This document shows positions 57,640 through 64,000 of a stretch of DNA of 64,000 nucleotides, in pieces. A program made the position numbers and the translations under genes. The notes beneath the pieces were generated by a model that saw nothing but the letters and a program-made list of their open reading frames with translations, made no database searches and was not told the origin of the DNA. This DNA is from an uncultured Clostridia bacterium (lineage in GTDB: Bacteria > Bacillota > Clostridia > TANB77 > CAG-508), in assembly GCA_934130285.1 (NCBI GenBank), contig CAKOXT010000001.1, positions 1 through 64,000 on the forward strand. Reading direction: 5' to 3'. Each line of letters begins with the position of its first letter. The first letter of the stretch is position 1.

Positions 57640-58260
57640 ATGAGGAGAAAATATAAAATAAAAAAGAGACATAGAATTAGTGCTTTAGCAATTATTGGTG
57701 CGGTTATTGTTGTATTAATTGTTATGAATACAGGATATTCTCTTTGGAGTTCAAAACTAAACATTTATGGAAAGGTTACATTAAATTATGAACCACCGCC
57801 AATAGATGTAAAAGTGCCAACAACAGAAGAAAATAAATATACAACAGCAAGCGGTATGACGAATGGTATGGGAGTTACATGGTTTGACTTTGTTTCAGAT
57901 GAATATTCTGACAATAGTTTAACTACAACGATTAAAGTTCATAAAAATTTGGGTACAGCTTGGTTTTCTTCTAATTTAAATGTTGGATTTTCTTTGAAAA
58001 ATAATTCTCAAAGTGGAATAATATATACTAATGGTAAAGTAACTCAATTAGAAGTTTCAAATCCAGGAGCTTCTGTTAGTAATGTTTCTGCAACAATTTT
58101 GCCTACAACAATTACTTCTGGAGAAAGTGCAACCTTTACATTTGCTGCAAAAGTAGACAGATCTAGTGTCAAAAATTCTACATATTATAAATATGCAATT
58201 ACATATGATGTAAATGGAGTAGAAAGGTATTTCTTCTATACTTTGAAAATATTAGCATAG
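57640..58260 (+). CDS. Second SipW-type exported surface protein
   Basis: A 206-residue exported protein. After a very basic start (MRRKYKIKKRHR) comes one hydrophobic segment and then TGYSLWSSKLNIYGKV, the cleavage-site pattern shared with the first TasA-like gene. The remainder is beta-rich, with serine/threonine/asparagine-rich strands and a Trp-Phe pair (VTWFDFVSDEY). The ATG at 57628 lies too close to aggaa, so 57640 is preferred. It is the last gene of the locus and ends in a terminator. Confidence 0.72.
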   Translation: MRRKYKIKKRHRISALAIIGAVIVVLIVMNTGYSLWSSKLNIYGKVTLNYEPPPIDVKVPTTEENKYTTASGMTNGMGVTWFDFVSDEYSDNSLTTTIKVHKNLGTAWFSSNLNVGFSLKNNSQSGIIYTNGKVTQLEVSNPGASVSNVSATILPTTITSGESATFTFAAKVDRSSVKNSTYYKYAITYDVNGVERYFFYTLKILA

Positions 58261-58275
58261 AAATAAAATGAATAT

Positions 58276-58308
58276 AAAAGCTGTCAGTTTAACTGATGGC
58301 TTTTTCTT
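58276..58308 (+). terminator. Terminator of the SipW/TasA-like locus
   Basis: An 11-bp stem with two G-T pairs (58278-58288 with 58292-58302), 3-nt loop and a T-rich tail. Confidence 0.85.
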
Positions 58309-58532
58309 TAACTTTAATGATACCCTCAGTTATACTTAGCGATAAATATTATGAAATATATGATGTGTGAAGATGTACATGAGAAGTAACAGATTTTTAA
58401 TTGTTATAATCATTAAAAAGTTTTTGAATTGCTCAGAATTTGTAATGAAAATATTATAATTCGTGTAAAACTTGGCAGAAGTAAATTGTGTGGAATTTGA
58501 GTTTGAATAAAGTAAAAAAATCAAATAATCTA
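58309..58532. other. AT-rich gap before the metal-efflux promoter
   Basis: No gene, RNA or strong promoter is seen between the locus terminator and the promoter at 58533. Confidence 0.5.
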
Positions 58533-58562
58533 TTGACAGTTGAATAATCATTCAACTATAAT
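58533..58562 (+). promoter_or_regulatory. Promoter of the metal-efflux operon with operator 1
   Basis: Perfect TTGACA (58533-58538), 18-bp spacer, perfect TATAAT (58557-58562). The spacer carries the inverted repeat AGTTGAA-n6-TTCAACT (58538-58557), so a bound ArsR-type repressor would block RNA polymerase directly. Confidence 0.9.
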
Positions 58563-58575
58563 GTATATAGAAAAC

Positions 58576-58595
58576 AGTTGAATAATTGCTCAACT
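58576..58595 (+). promoter_or_regulatory. Operator 2 of the metal-efflux operon
   Basis: A second copy of the operator, AGTTGAA-n6-CTCAACT (58576-58595), one mismatch from the first and 38 bp downstream of it, in the transcribed leader. Confidence 0.85.
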
Positions 58596-58647
58596 AAAAA
58601 AGTACAATTAGTTTATGACAAAAGAAAATCAATCATTAGGAGGTAAT

Positions 58648-59007
58648 ATGGAAGAACAAGAGTGCGAAGTATTGCATGAAGAAACAGTACAAAATGTAAA
58701 AAAACAGATGTTAGATGAAGATATATTATTTGATGTATCTGATTTTTTTAAAATGCTAGGAGATAGTACTAGAGCAAAGATTATGTGGGCTTTAGATAAA
58801 CATGAAATGTGTGTATGTGATTTAGCAGCATTATTGGGAATGACAAAATCTGCAATATCACATCAATTAAAAACACTAAGAGAGGCTAACTTGGTTAAAT
58901 TCAAAAAAGAAGGAAAAAATGTGATATACACTTTAGATGATGATCATGTTAAAGATATTTTTGAAAAAGCATTAGAACATGTTTTAGAGAGAAGAGAAAA
59001 TACGTAA
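58648..59007 (+). CDS. ArsR/SmtB-family metal-responsive repressor
   Basis: A 119-residue winged-helix repressor of the SmtB/CadC class. The recognition helix reads TKSAISHQLKTLREANLV. Two metal-site sets are visible: C6, C55 and C57 (MCVCDLAALLG), the alpha3N-type site of CadC, and D98-x-H100-x10-H111-x2-E114, the zinc-sensing alpha5 site. The start is the ATG at 58648 after taggagg; an ATG at 58615 has no binding site. It should release the two operators upstream on binding zinc, cadmium or lead, and control the ATPase operon below. Confidence 0.92.
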   Translation: MEEQECEVLHEETVQNVKKQMLDEDILFDVSDFFKMLGDSTRAKIMWALDKHEMCVCDLAALLGMTKSAISHQLKTLREANLVKFKKEGKNVIYTLDDDHVKDIFEKALEHVLERRENT

Positions 59008-59077
59008 TTAAGCATATTATATAAATGGATTATAGGTGCCATTTCAAAACCTAAATATTATGTAAGAAGGTATGGTT

Positions 59078-59302
59078 ATGAAAAAAGTATATTCAATAGA
59101 AGGAATAGATTGTGCAAATTGTGCAGCTAAAATAGAGGATAAAATTAATAAGATAAAAGGAATTGATGAAGCTAATCTTAATTTTATGATGGAAAAACTT
59201 TCAATAGAATTTAAAGTTTCAACAGATGAAGAAGCAGAAGAAGTAATGCAACAAGTTAGAAAAATAGTTAAAAAGATGGAACCAGATGCAGTTATATCAT
59301 AA
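59078..59302 (+). CDS. Free-standing heavy-metal-associated (HMA) domain protein
   Basis: A 74-residue ferredoxin-like metal-binding domain with DCANC (C12, C15). The aspartate before the first cysteine is typical of zinc/cadmium/lead-type domains. It lies 70 nt after the repressor gene and 30 nt before the ATPase gene, whose protein lacks any N-terminal metal-binding domain. It most likely acts as the detached domain or metal chaperone of that ATPase. The ATG at 59078 (agaagg seven bases upstream) is preferred to 59072. Confidence 0.87.
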   Translation: MKKVYSIEGIDCANCAAKIEDKINKIKGIDEANLNFMMEKLSIEFKVSTDEEAEEVMQQVRKIVKKMEPDAVIS

Positions 59303-59332
59303 TATTTTGCTCGCAGGGGAAAGGAAGAAAGT

Positions 59333-61180
59333 ATGAAAAAAAGTTTAATCGTAAGAATAATAGGATGTTTAATTTTTACTATTTCAGCTTTATTAGTAAA
59401 TTATTTTAAGATTCAATATACATTTGATATTGTGATGGTTTTATATATAATTGCATATTTAATTATTGGTGCAGATGTTGTTTTTAAGGCTATAAAAAAT
59501 ATTTTTAGAGGAGAAATCTTTGATGAAAATTTCTTGATGGTAGTTGCAACAATAGGTGCTTTAGCAGTTAAAGAATTTCCAGAAGCAATAGCTGTTATGT
59601 TTTTATATCAAATAGGTGAAGAATTCCAAGATATAGCAGTTGGAAAATCAAGAAATGCTATTAAGGAATTAATGCAAATAAAGCCAGAATCAGCAAATGT
59701 ATTAAGAAATGGTGAAACAGTTGAGGTTAAACCAGAAGAAGTTGAAATAGATGAAATTATCGTTATAAAGCCAGGAGAAAAAGTTCCACTAGATGGTAGA
59801 GTTATAAAAGGAACATCAATGTTGGATACTAAAACAATTACAGGTGAATCAGTTCCTAAAAAAATTGTTGAACAAGAACTTATATATAGTGGTTCAATAA
59901 ATTTAAATAGTGTACTTGAAGTAAAAGTAACAAAGAAATTTGAAGATTCGACAGTAGCTAAAATACTAGAACTAGTTGAAGAGGCAACTTCAAAAAAAGC
60001 AAAGACAGAAAAGTTTATTACTAAATTTGCAAAATATTATACACCGATAGTATGTTTCTTAGCTTTAGGATTAGCAACTATACCAACATTAGTTTTTCAT
60101 CAAGAATTTATAGAATGGCTTTATAGAGCTTTAACTTTCTTAGTTATATCATGCCCTTGTGCTCTAGTTATATCAGTTCCTTTAGGATTTTTTGGAGGAA
60201 TAGGTGGAGCTTCTAAGAAAGGAATATTAATTAAAGGAAGCAATTATTTGGAAGCTTTATCACATGCAAGATATGCTGTATTTGATAAAACAGGAACTAT
60301 AACAAAAGGTGTATTTGAAATTCAAAAAATTAATCCTGTTGATATTTCTGAAGAAGAATTAATTAGAGTTGCAGCACATGGCGAAAAATTTTCTAATCAT
60401 CCAGTAGCTTTATCAATAAAGAAAAGATATAAAGGAAAATATGATGAAAGCAAAGTAGAAGGATTAGAAGAGATATCAGGAAAAGGTATAAAAGCAAAAA
60501 TTTTCTATAATGACACTTTAATAGGAAATGCTAAATTATTAGAAGAAAATAATATTAAATTTGAAAAAGTAGATGATCCTGGAACTATTATATATGTTGC
60601 AATAAATGGAAATTATAAAGGATACATTTTAATTGCAGATAAAGTAAAAGATGATTCAAAAAAAGCAATTGAAGAATTGAAAAAAGCTAAAATTGAAAGA
60701 ACATATATCTTAACAGGTGATGAAAGAAAAATAGCTGAAAAAATAGCTAAAGAAGTTGATGTAGACATATGTAAATCAGAATTATTACCAGACCAAAAAT
60801 TAGAGAACTTAGAAGAAATTCTTAAAGAAAGAAAAGGAAAAGAAAAAGTTATATTTGTTGGTGATGGTGTAAATGATAGCCCATGTTTAGCTAGAGCGGA
60901 TATAGGAATTGCAATGGGAGGAATTGGAGCAGATGCGGCAATAGAAGCAGCAGATGTTGTAATCATGACAGACGAACTTACAAAAATAGCACAAGCAATA
61001 AAAATATCTAAAAAAACAATGAATATAGTTAAACAAAATATTGTATTTGCATTAGTAGTAAAAGTATTAGTATTGATTTTAGGTGCTTTAGGAATAGCAA
61101 ATATGTGGCTTGCAGTATTTGCAGATGTTGGAGTTTCAATGTTAGCAATATTAAATTCAATGAAAACATTAAAAGTATAG
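59333..61180 (+). CDS. Zinc/cadmium/lead-exporting P-type ATPase
   Basis: A 615-residue P1B-type ATPase. The transport motif is CPC (C274-P-C276), the phosphorylated aspartate D318 lies in DKTGTITKG, TGES is at 170-173, and GDGVNDSPCLARADIG forms the hinge. The last membrane segment carries NMWLAVFADVGVSMLA, with the aspartate characteristic of the zinc/cadmium/lead subgroup (ZntA/CadA-like). There is no N-terminal HMA domain; it is provided by the gene upstream. It exports metal across the membrane and completes the repressor-HMA-pump operon. Confidence 0.93.
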   Translation: MKKSLIVRIIGCLIFTISALLVNYFKIQYTFDIVMVLYIIAYLIIGADVVFKAIKNIFRGEIFDENFLMVVATIGALAVKEFPEAIAVMFLYQIGEEFQDIAVGKSRNAIKELMQIKPESANVLRNGETVEVKPEEVEIDEIIVIKPGEKVPLDGRVIKGTSMLDTKTITGESVPKKIVEQELIYSGSINLNSVLEVKVTKKFEDSTVAKILELVEEATSKKAKTEKFITKFAKYYTPIVCFLALGLATIPTLVFHQEFIEWLYRALTFLVISCPCALVISVPLGFFGGIGGASKKGILIKGSNYLEALSHARYAVFDKTGTITKGVFEIQKINPVDISEEELIRVAAHGEKFSNHPVALSIKKRYKGKYDESKVEGLEEISGKGIKAKIFYNDTLIGNAKLLEENNIKFEKVDDPGTIIYVAINGNYKGYILIADKVKDDSKKAIEELKKAKIERTYILTGDERKIAEKIAKEVDVDICKSELLPDQKLENLEEILKERKGKEKVIFVGDGVNDSPCLARADIGIAMGGIGADAAIEAADVVIMTDELTKIAQAIKISKKTMNIVKQNIVFALVVKVLVLILGALGIANMWLAVFADVGVSMLAILNSMKTLKV

Positions 61181-61230
61181 AAAAATTTAAGACTTTGCGA
61201 AAGCATAAAAATAAATGGAAAATAAAAACA

Positions 61231-61272
61231 AACAAATACTTTTTGAAAAAATTAGAAAGTATTTGTTTTTTT
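61231..61272 (+). terminator. Terminator of the metal-efflux operon
   Basis: A perfect 12-bp stem (61231-61242 with 61256-61267) and a run of seven T residues. Confidence 0.92.
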
Positions 61273-61285
61273 ATATTATATAAGG

Positions 61286-61314
61286 TTGATATTTTAACTC
61301 ATATTTGGTATAAA
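61286..61314 (+). promoter_or_regulatory. Promoter of galE and the exopolysaccharide genes
   Basis: TTGATA (61286-61291), 17-bp spacer, extended -10 TGgTATAAA (61306-61314). The start codon of galE is 27 bp downstream. Confidence 0.8.
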
Positions 61315-61340
61315 TATAATGTTAAAAGGAGGAAAAGCAA

Positions 61341-62345
61341 ATGGCAATTTTAGTTACCGGTGGAACCGGATATATAGGTAGCCACACAGCTATTGAATTA
61401 TTGAAAAATGGAGAAGAAATAGTTGTAGTTGACAATCTTTCAAACAGTAAAATAGAAATGGTTGATAAAATTAAAAAATTATCAGGAAAAGATTTTAAAT
61501 TTTATGAAGTTGACTTATTAGATAGAGAAAAATTAGAGAAAGTATTTCAAGAAAATGATATAAAAGAGGTTATTCATTTTGCAGGTTTAAAAGCAGTTGG
61601 AGAATCTTGTGAAAAACCAATTGAATATTATCATAACAATATAACAGGAACATTAATCTTAGTTGATTTGATGAGAAAATATAATTGCAAAAAAATCGTA
61701 TTTAGTTCATCAGCAACTGTTTATGGAGATCCAGCAACAGTTCCAATCAAAGAGGATTTTCCACTATCAACAACAAATCCATATGGAACAACAAAATTAA
61801 TGATAGAAAGAATTTTAACAGATATATACAAATCAGATAATGAATGGACAGTAATATTACTTAGATATTTCAATCCAATAGGAGCTCATGAGAGTGGAGA
61901 AATTGGAGAAGATCCAAATGGAATACCTAATAATTTAATGCCATATATTAATTATGTTGCATCTGGAAAATTAGATCATTTAAATGTATTTGGAGATGAT
62001 TATGATACTCCAGACGGAACAGGAGTTAGAGATTATATACATGTTGTCGATTTAGCTCTTGGACATATTAAAGCAATTGAAAAAGCAAGAGAAATCAAAG
62101 GCATAGAAATATATAATTTAGGAACTGGAAAAGGATATTCAGTTTTAGACATAGTAAAAGCTTTTGAAAAAGCAAACAATATCAAAATAAGATATGAAAT
62201 TGTAGCACGTAGACCAGGTGATATAGCTACTTGTTATGCAGATCCATCAAAAGCAAAAAGAGAGTTAAATTGGGAAGCAACAAAGGATTTAGAGCAAATG
62301 TGCAAAGACTCATGGAGATATACAAAAAATAAATTTAATGTATAA
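61341..62345 (+). CDS. galE: UDP-glucose 4-epimerase
   Basis: A 334-residue short-chain dehydrogenase-type epimerase that interconverts UDP-glucose and UDP-galactose. The NAD-binding motif GGTGYIGSHT (7-16), the SSSATVYGDP serine-containing segment, the catalytic NPYGTTK (Y-x3-K) and RYFNPIGAHESGEIGEDP are all present. Length is standard. It is first in a group with VanZ-like and capsule genes, so it probably supplies UDP-galactose for surface polysaccharide. Confidence 0.95.
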   Translation: MAILVTGGTGYIGSHTAIELLKNGEEIVVVDNLSNSKIEMVDKIKKLSGKDFKFYEVDLLDREKLEKVFQENDIKEVIHFAGLKAVGESCEKPIEYYHNNITGTLILVDLMRKYNCKKIVFSSSATVYGDPATVPIKEDFPLSTTNPYGTTKLMIERILTDIYKSDNEWTVILLRYFNPIGAHESGEIGEDPNGIPNNLMPYINYVASGKLDHLNVFGDDYDTPDGTGVRDYIHVVDLALGHIKAIEKAREIKGIEIYNLGTGKGYSVLDIVKAFEKANNIKIRYEIVARRPGDIATCYADPSKAKRELNWEATKDLEQMCKDSWRYTKNKFNV

Positions 62346-62366
62346 GAAAAAGAAAGGCCAGATATA

Positions 62367-62831
62367 ATGAAAATTCAAATTATAAAAAGGATTGTTTATG
62401 CGGTTTTAATTATATTGTGGATGATAACAATATTTGAGTTTTCAAACCAAAATGGAGATACATCACAAGGAACAAGTGATGTAATAACAGAAAAAATAAT
62501 TGAAATAAATAATAACTTAGAAAATAAAAGAGACCAAGTTAGTTTTTGTGTTAGAAAATTAGCACATTTTTCAATATATCTTATAGGAGGAATTTTGGCT
62601 TTTGGATTTTTCAATACATATTCTTTACAAAAGAAGTACGTTATTGCATTTGCTTTAATGTTTGGAATAGTATATGCGAGCTTAGATGAATTTCATCAGT
62701 CATTTATTTCAGGAAGGTCAGCACAAATACGTGATATTTGTATAGATACATGCGGAGTGATAACCGGAGAGATAATATCATGTTTTGTGAAAGAGCATAA
62801 AAAACTTTTAAAAGAGGATATAAAAAACTAA
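62367..62831 (+). CDS. VanZ-like membrane protein
   Basis: A 154-residue protein with four membrane segments and the VanZ-family pattern: FSNQNGDTSQGTSDVITEKI, then RKLAHFSIYLIGGIL, and SLDEFHQSFISGRSAQIRDI. VanZ-like proteins are linked to teicoplanin tolerance and wall glycan metabolism; in capsule clusters their role is unclear. It lies 21 nt after galE and 16 nt before the Wzz-like gene. Confidence 0.9.
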   Translation: MKIQIIKRIVYAVLIILWMITIFEFSNQNGDTSQGTSDVITEKIIEINNNLENKRDQVSFCVRKLAHFSIYLIGGILAFGFFNTYSLQKKYVIAFALMFGIVYASLDEFHQSFISGRSAQIRDICIDTCGVITGEIISCFVKEHKKLLKEDIKN

Positions 62832-62847
62832 GAGAAAGGAAAAACAA

Positions 62848-63558
62848 ATGGAAGAAATAGACATACAAGAAATATTTAAAAGGTTGTGGAATAGTAGAAG
62901 ATTTATAATAACGCTAACAGCGATTTTTATGGTTATAGCAGCAGTGTATTCATATGTTATACAAACACCTAAGTATCAGTCATATACAACAATAGTTCTT
63001 ACAAAAGCTGAAAACACAGCTGATGAAAACACATCAGTAACACAAACTGATGTAACAATGAACCAAAAATTAGTAAGCACATACAGTGAAATCGTAAGAA
63101 GCAAAACAGTATTGAGCCAAGTTATTTCAAACTTACAAATAGCAAATTTAACAGAATCTCAATTAAGAAATAATGTCACAGTAACAGCTATAGAAGATAC
63201 TGAAGTTATAAAAATTATGGTTTCAAATGAAAATCCAGAATATGCTGCAAAAATAGCAAATGAAATCGGAAAAGTTTTCTCTGAAAAAATTAGAGAAATG
63301 TATAAAATTAACAATGTTTATACATTAGATGAAGCGGAAGTGTCATATACACCATATAATATAAAACACACAAAATACATTGCAATAGCAATGATATTAG
63401 GAATCGTACTAGCTTGTGGAATTATAATAGTAAGAGGATTATTTGATACAACAGTAAAATCTGCTGAAGAAATTGAACAAGCATTGAAGATTCCAGTAAT
63501 AGCACAATTAGAATTTGTGGACGAAGTACTAACCAAAAAAGGAGGAAGAAGAAAATGA
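62848..63558 (+). CDS. Polysaccharide chain-length / tyrosine-kinase adaptor protein
   Basis: A 236-residue Wzz-like protein of the CpsC/CapA/YveK type. It has two membrane segments (about 20-40 and 175-197) with an outer coiled region between them and a short cytoplasmic tail that contacts the partner kinase. The N-terminal EEIDIQEIFKRLWNSRRFII and the PxY-like end YTPYNIKHTKYI match the family. It regulates chain length and export of capsule or exopolysaccharide. Its stop overlaps the start of the kinase gene (ATGA). Confidence 0.9.
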   Translation: MEEIDIQEIFKRLWNSRRFIITLTAIFMVIAAVYSYVIQTPKYQSYTTIVLTKAENTADENTSVTQTDVTMNQKLVSTYSEIVRSKTVLSQVISNLQIANLTESQLRNNVTVTAIEDTEVIKIMVSNENPEYAAKIANEIGKVFSEKIREMYKINNVYTLDEAEVSYTPYNIKHTKYIAIAMILGIVLACGIIIVRGLFDTTVKSAEEIEQALKIPVIAQLEFVDEVLTKKGGRRK

Positions 63559-64000
63559 TAAAAAAAGAATTAGTAGTTGTAAAAGATCCAAGAGCGCCAA
63601 TAAGTGAAAATTTTAGAGCTATGAGAACGAACTTACAATTTATGAATTCATCAGAAGATAATAATCAAACAATATTAATAACTTCAACATCTCCTTCAGA
63701 AGGTAAGTCATGGATATCTGCAAATATAGCAACAACTTTTGCACAAGCTGGAAAGAAGACATGTTTAATAGATGGTGATATGAGAAAAGGAAGAGTATAT
63801 GCATTATTTAATATATCTCCAACACCAGGTGTTTCAAATTATTTAACAGGAGTTAATGTTAACAAAGATTCAATGGATATTTCTAAGTTTTTGCAAGAAA
63901 CAGAATTACCAAACTTATATGTAATTCCAGCAGGAAATATTCCACCAAATCCTTCAGAATTATTAATTTCGCCTAAAATGAAAAAAATGCTAAATGAACT
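63555..64000 (+). CDS. CpsD/CapB-type tyrosine kinase (partial, runs off the window)
   Basis: The first 148 codons of a bacterial tyrosine (BY) kinase. The opening DPRAPISENFRAMRTNLQF is typical, followed by Walker A in TSPSEGKSWISANIA (about 51-65) and the Walker A' CLIDGDMRKGR with the paired aspartates. The partner membrane protein is the gene before it, sharing ATGA. The enzyme autophosphorylates tyrosines in its C-terminal tail, which is outside the window, and controls polysaccharide assembly. Confidence 0.92.
   Translation, partial: MIKKELVVVKDPRAPISENFRAMRTNLQFMNSSEDNNQTILITSTSPSEGKSWISANIATTFAQAGKKTCLIDGDMRKGRVYALFNISPTPGVSNYLTGVNVNKDSMDISKFLQETELPNLYVIPAGNIPPNPSELLISPKMKKMLNE

Noticed and set aside
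60613..61206. 197-codon open frame on the minus strand inside the P-type ATPase gene
   Set aside because: A shadow of the ATPase frame; serine/isoleucine-rich with no binding site or homology.

Overview
The window comes from a low-GC (roughly 30% by eye) Gram-positive bacterium of the Firmicutes, most likely an uncultured or gut-type member of the Clostridia. Signs of this are AGGAGG-type ribosome binding sites before nearly every gene, consensus sigma-A promoters, a cell-wall sorting (LPxTG) protein, a SipW-type signal peptidase, a DNA polymerase I without proofreading residues, and Gram-positive gene orders such as rbfA-nrnA-truB and cmk-plsC-rpmF-der-plsY-gpsA. Almost all genes lie on the plus strand. 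The standard code is used.

Layout. 0-0.36 kb: a repeat-rich leader. 0.36-2.6 kb: translation genes rbfA, nrnA, truB. 2.7-9.6 kb: a YgjP-like metalloprotease, pyrBI, two glycosyltransferases, a histidine phosphatase, ispG and ruvB. 9.7-20.5 kb: an accessory stretch bounded by two polytopic GT-C-type glycosyltransferases. It holds three Nudix hydrolases, a QueH-GNAT fusion, a GNAT, an Imm33-like immunity protein, a TetR regulator with a small membrane protein, a RhuM protein, a HAD phosphatase and an alpha/beta hydrolase. 20.6-25.4 kb: polA, a frameshifted lytic transglycosylase, a YvyF-like zinc protein and tyrS. 25.6-34.8 kb: a PstS-like binding protein with a membrane-anchored partner, a P-loop/Asp23 fusion, cmk, plsC, rpmF, der, plsY, gpsA, a zinc-ribbon protein and dtd. 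35-39.4 kb: a small LPxTG protein, two unknown genes, a PHP protein and a secreted C39-like peptidase. 39.5-42.4 kb: tRNA-Thr(CGU), then a KAP-type P-loop NTPase and a base-composition outlier gene, together a small island-like segment. 42.4-50.2 kb: a MazG-like protein, ftsY, a UPF0182 protein, a DUF5665 protein, pgsA, ligA and a small unknown gene. 50.3-50.6 kb: RNase P RNA. 50.8-53.5 kb: a pilin-like exported protein, a DUF4116 protein and a cytoplasmic alpha-amylase. 54.8-58.3 kb: a SipW/TasA-like surface-protein locus. 58.5-61.2 kb: an ArsR-controlled zinc/cadmium efflux operon with its metal-binding domain on a separate gene. 61.3-64 kb: galE, vanZ-like and capsule/exopolysaccharide chain-length and tyrosine-kinase genes; the last runs off the window.

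The most unusual points are: the polytopic SipW-type peptidase embedded in a four-gene TasA-like/DUF5305 locus; the standalone KAP NTPase beside a tRNA gene; the QueH-GNAT and P-loop-Asp23 fusions; the post-stop AAATTACAA motif repeated through a run of small accessory genes; a terminator-like hairpin between the promoter and the body of tRNA-Thr; a hairpin that hides the ribosome binding site of the DUF5665 gene; and the split, doubly operated metal-efflux operon. Functions are assigned by motif reading only; no database search was possible.
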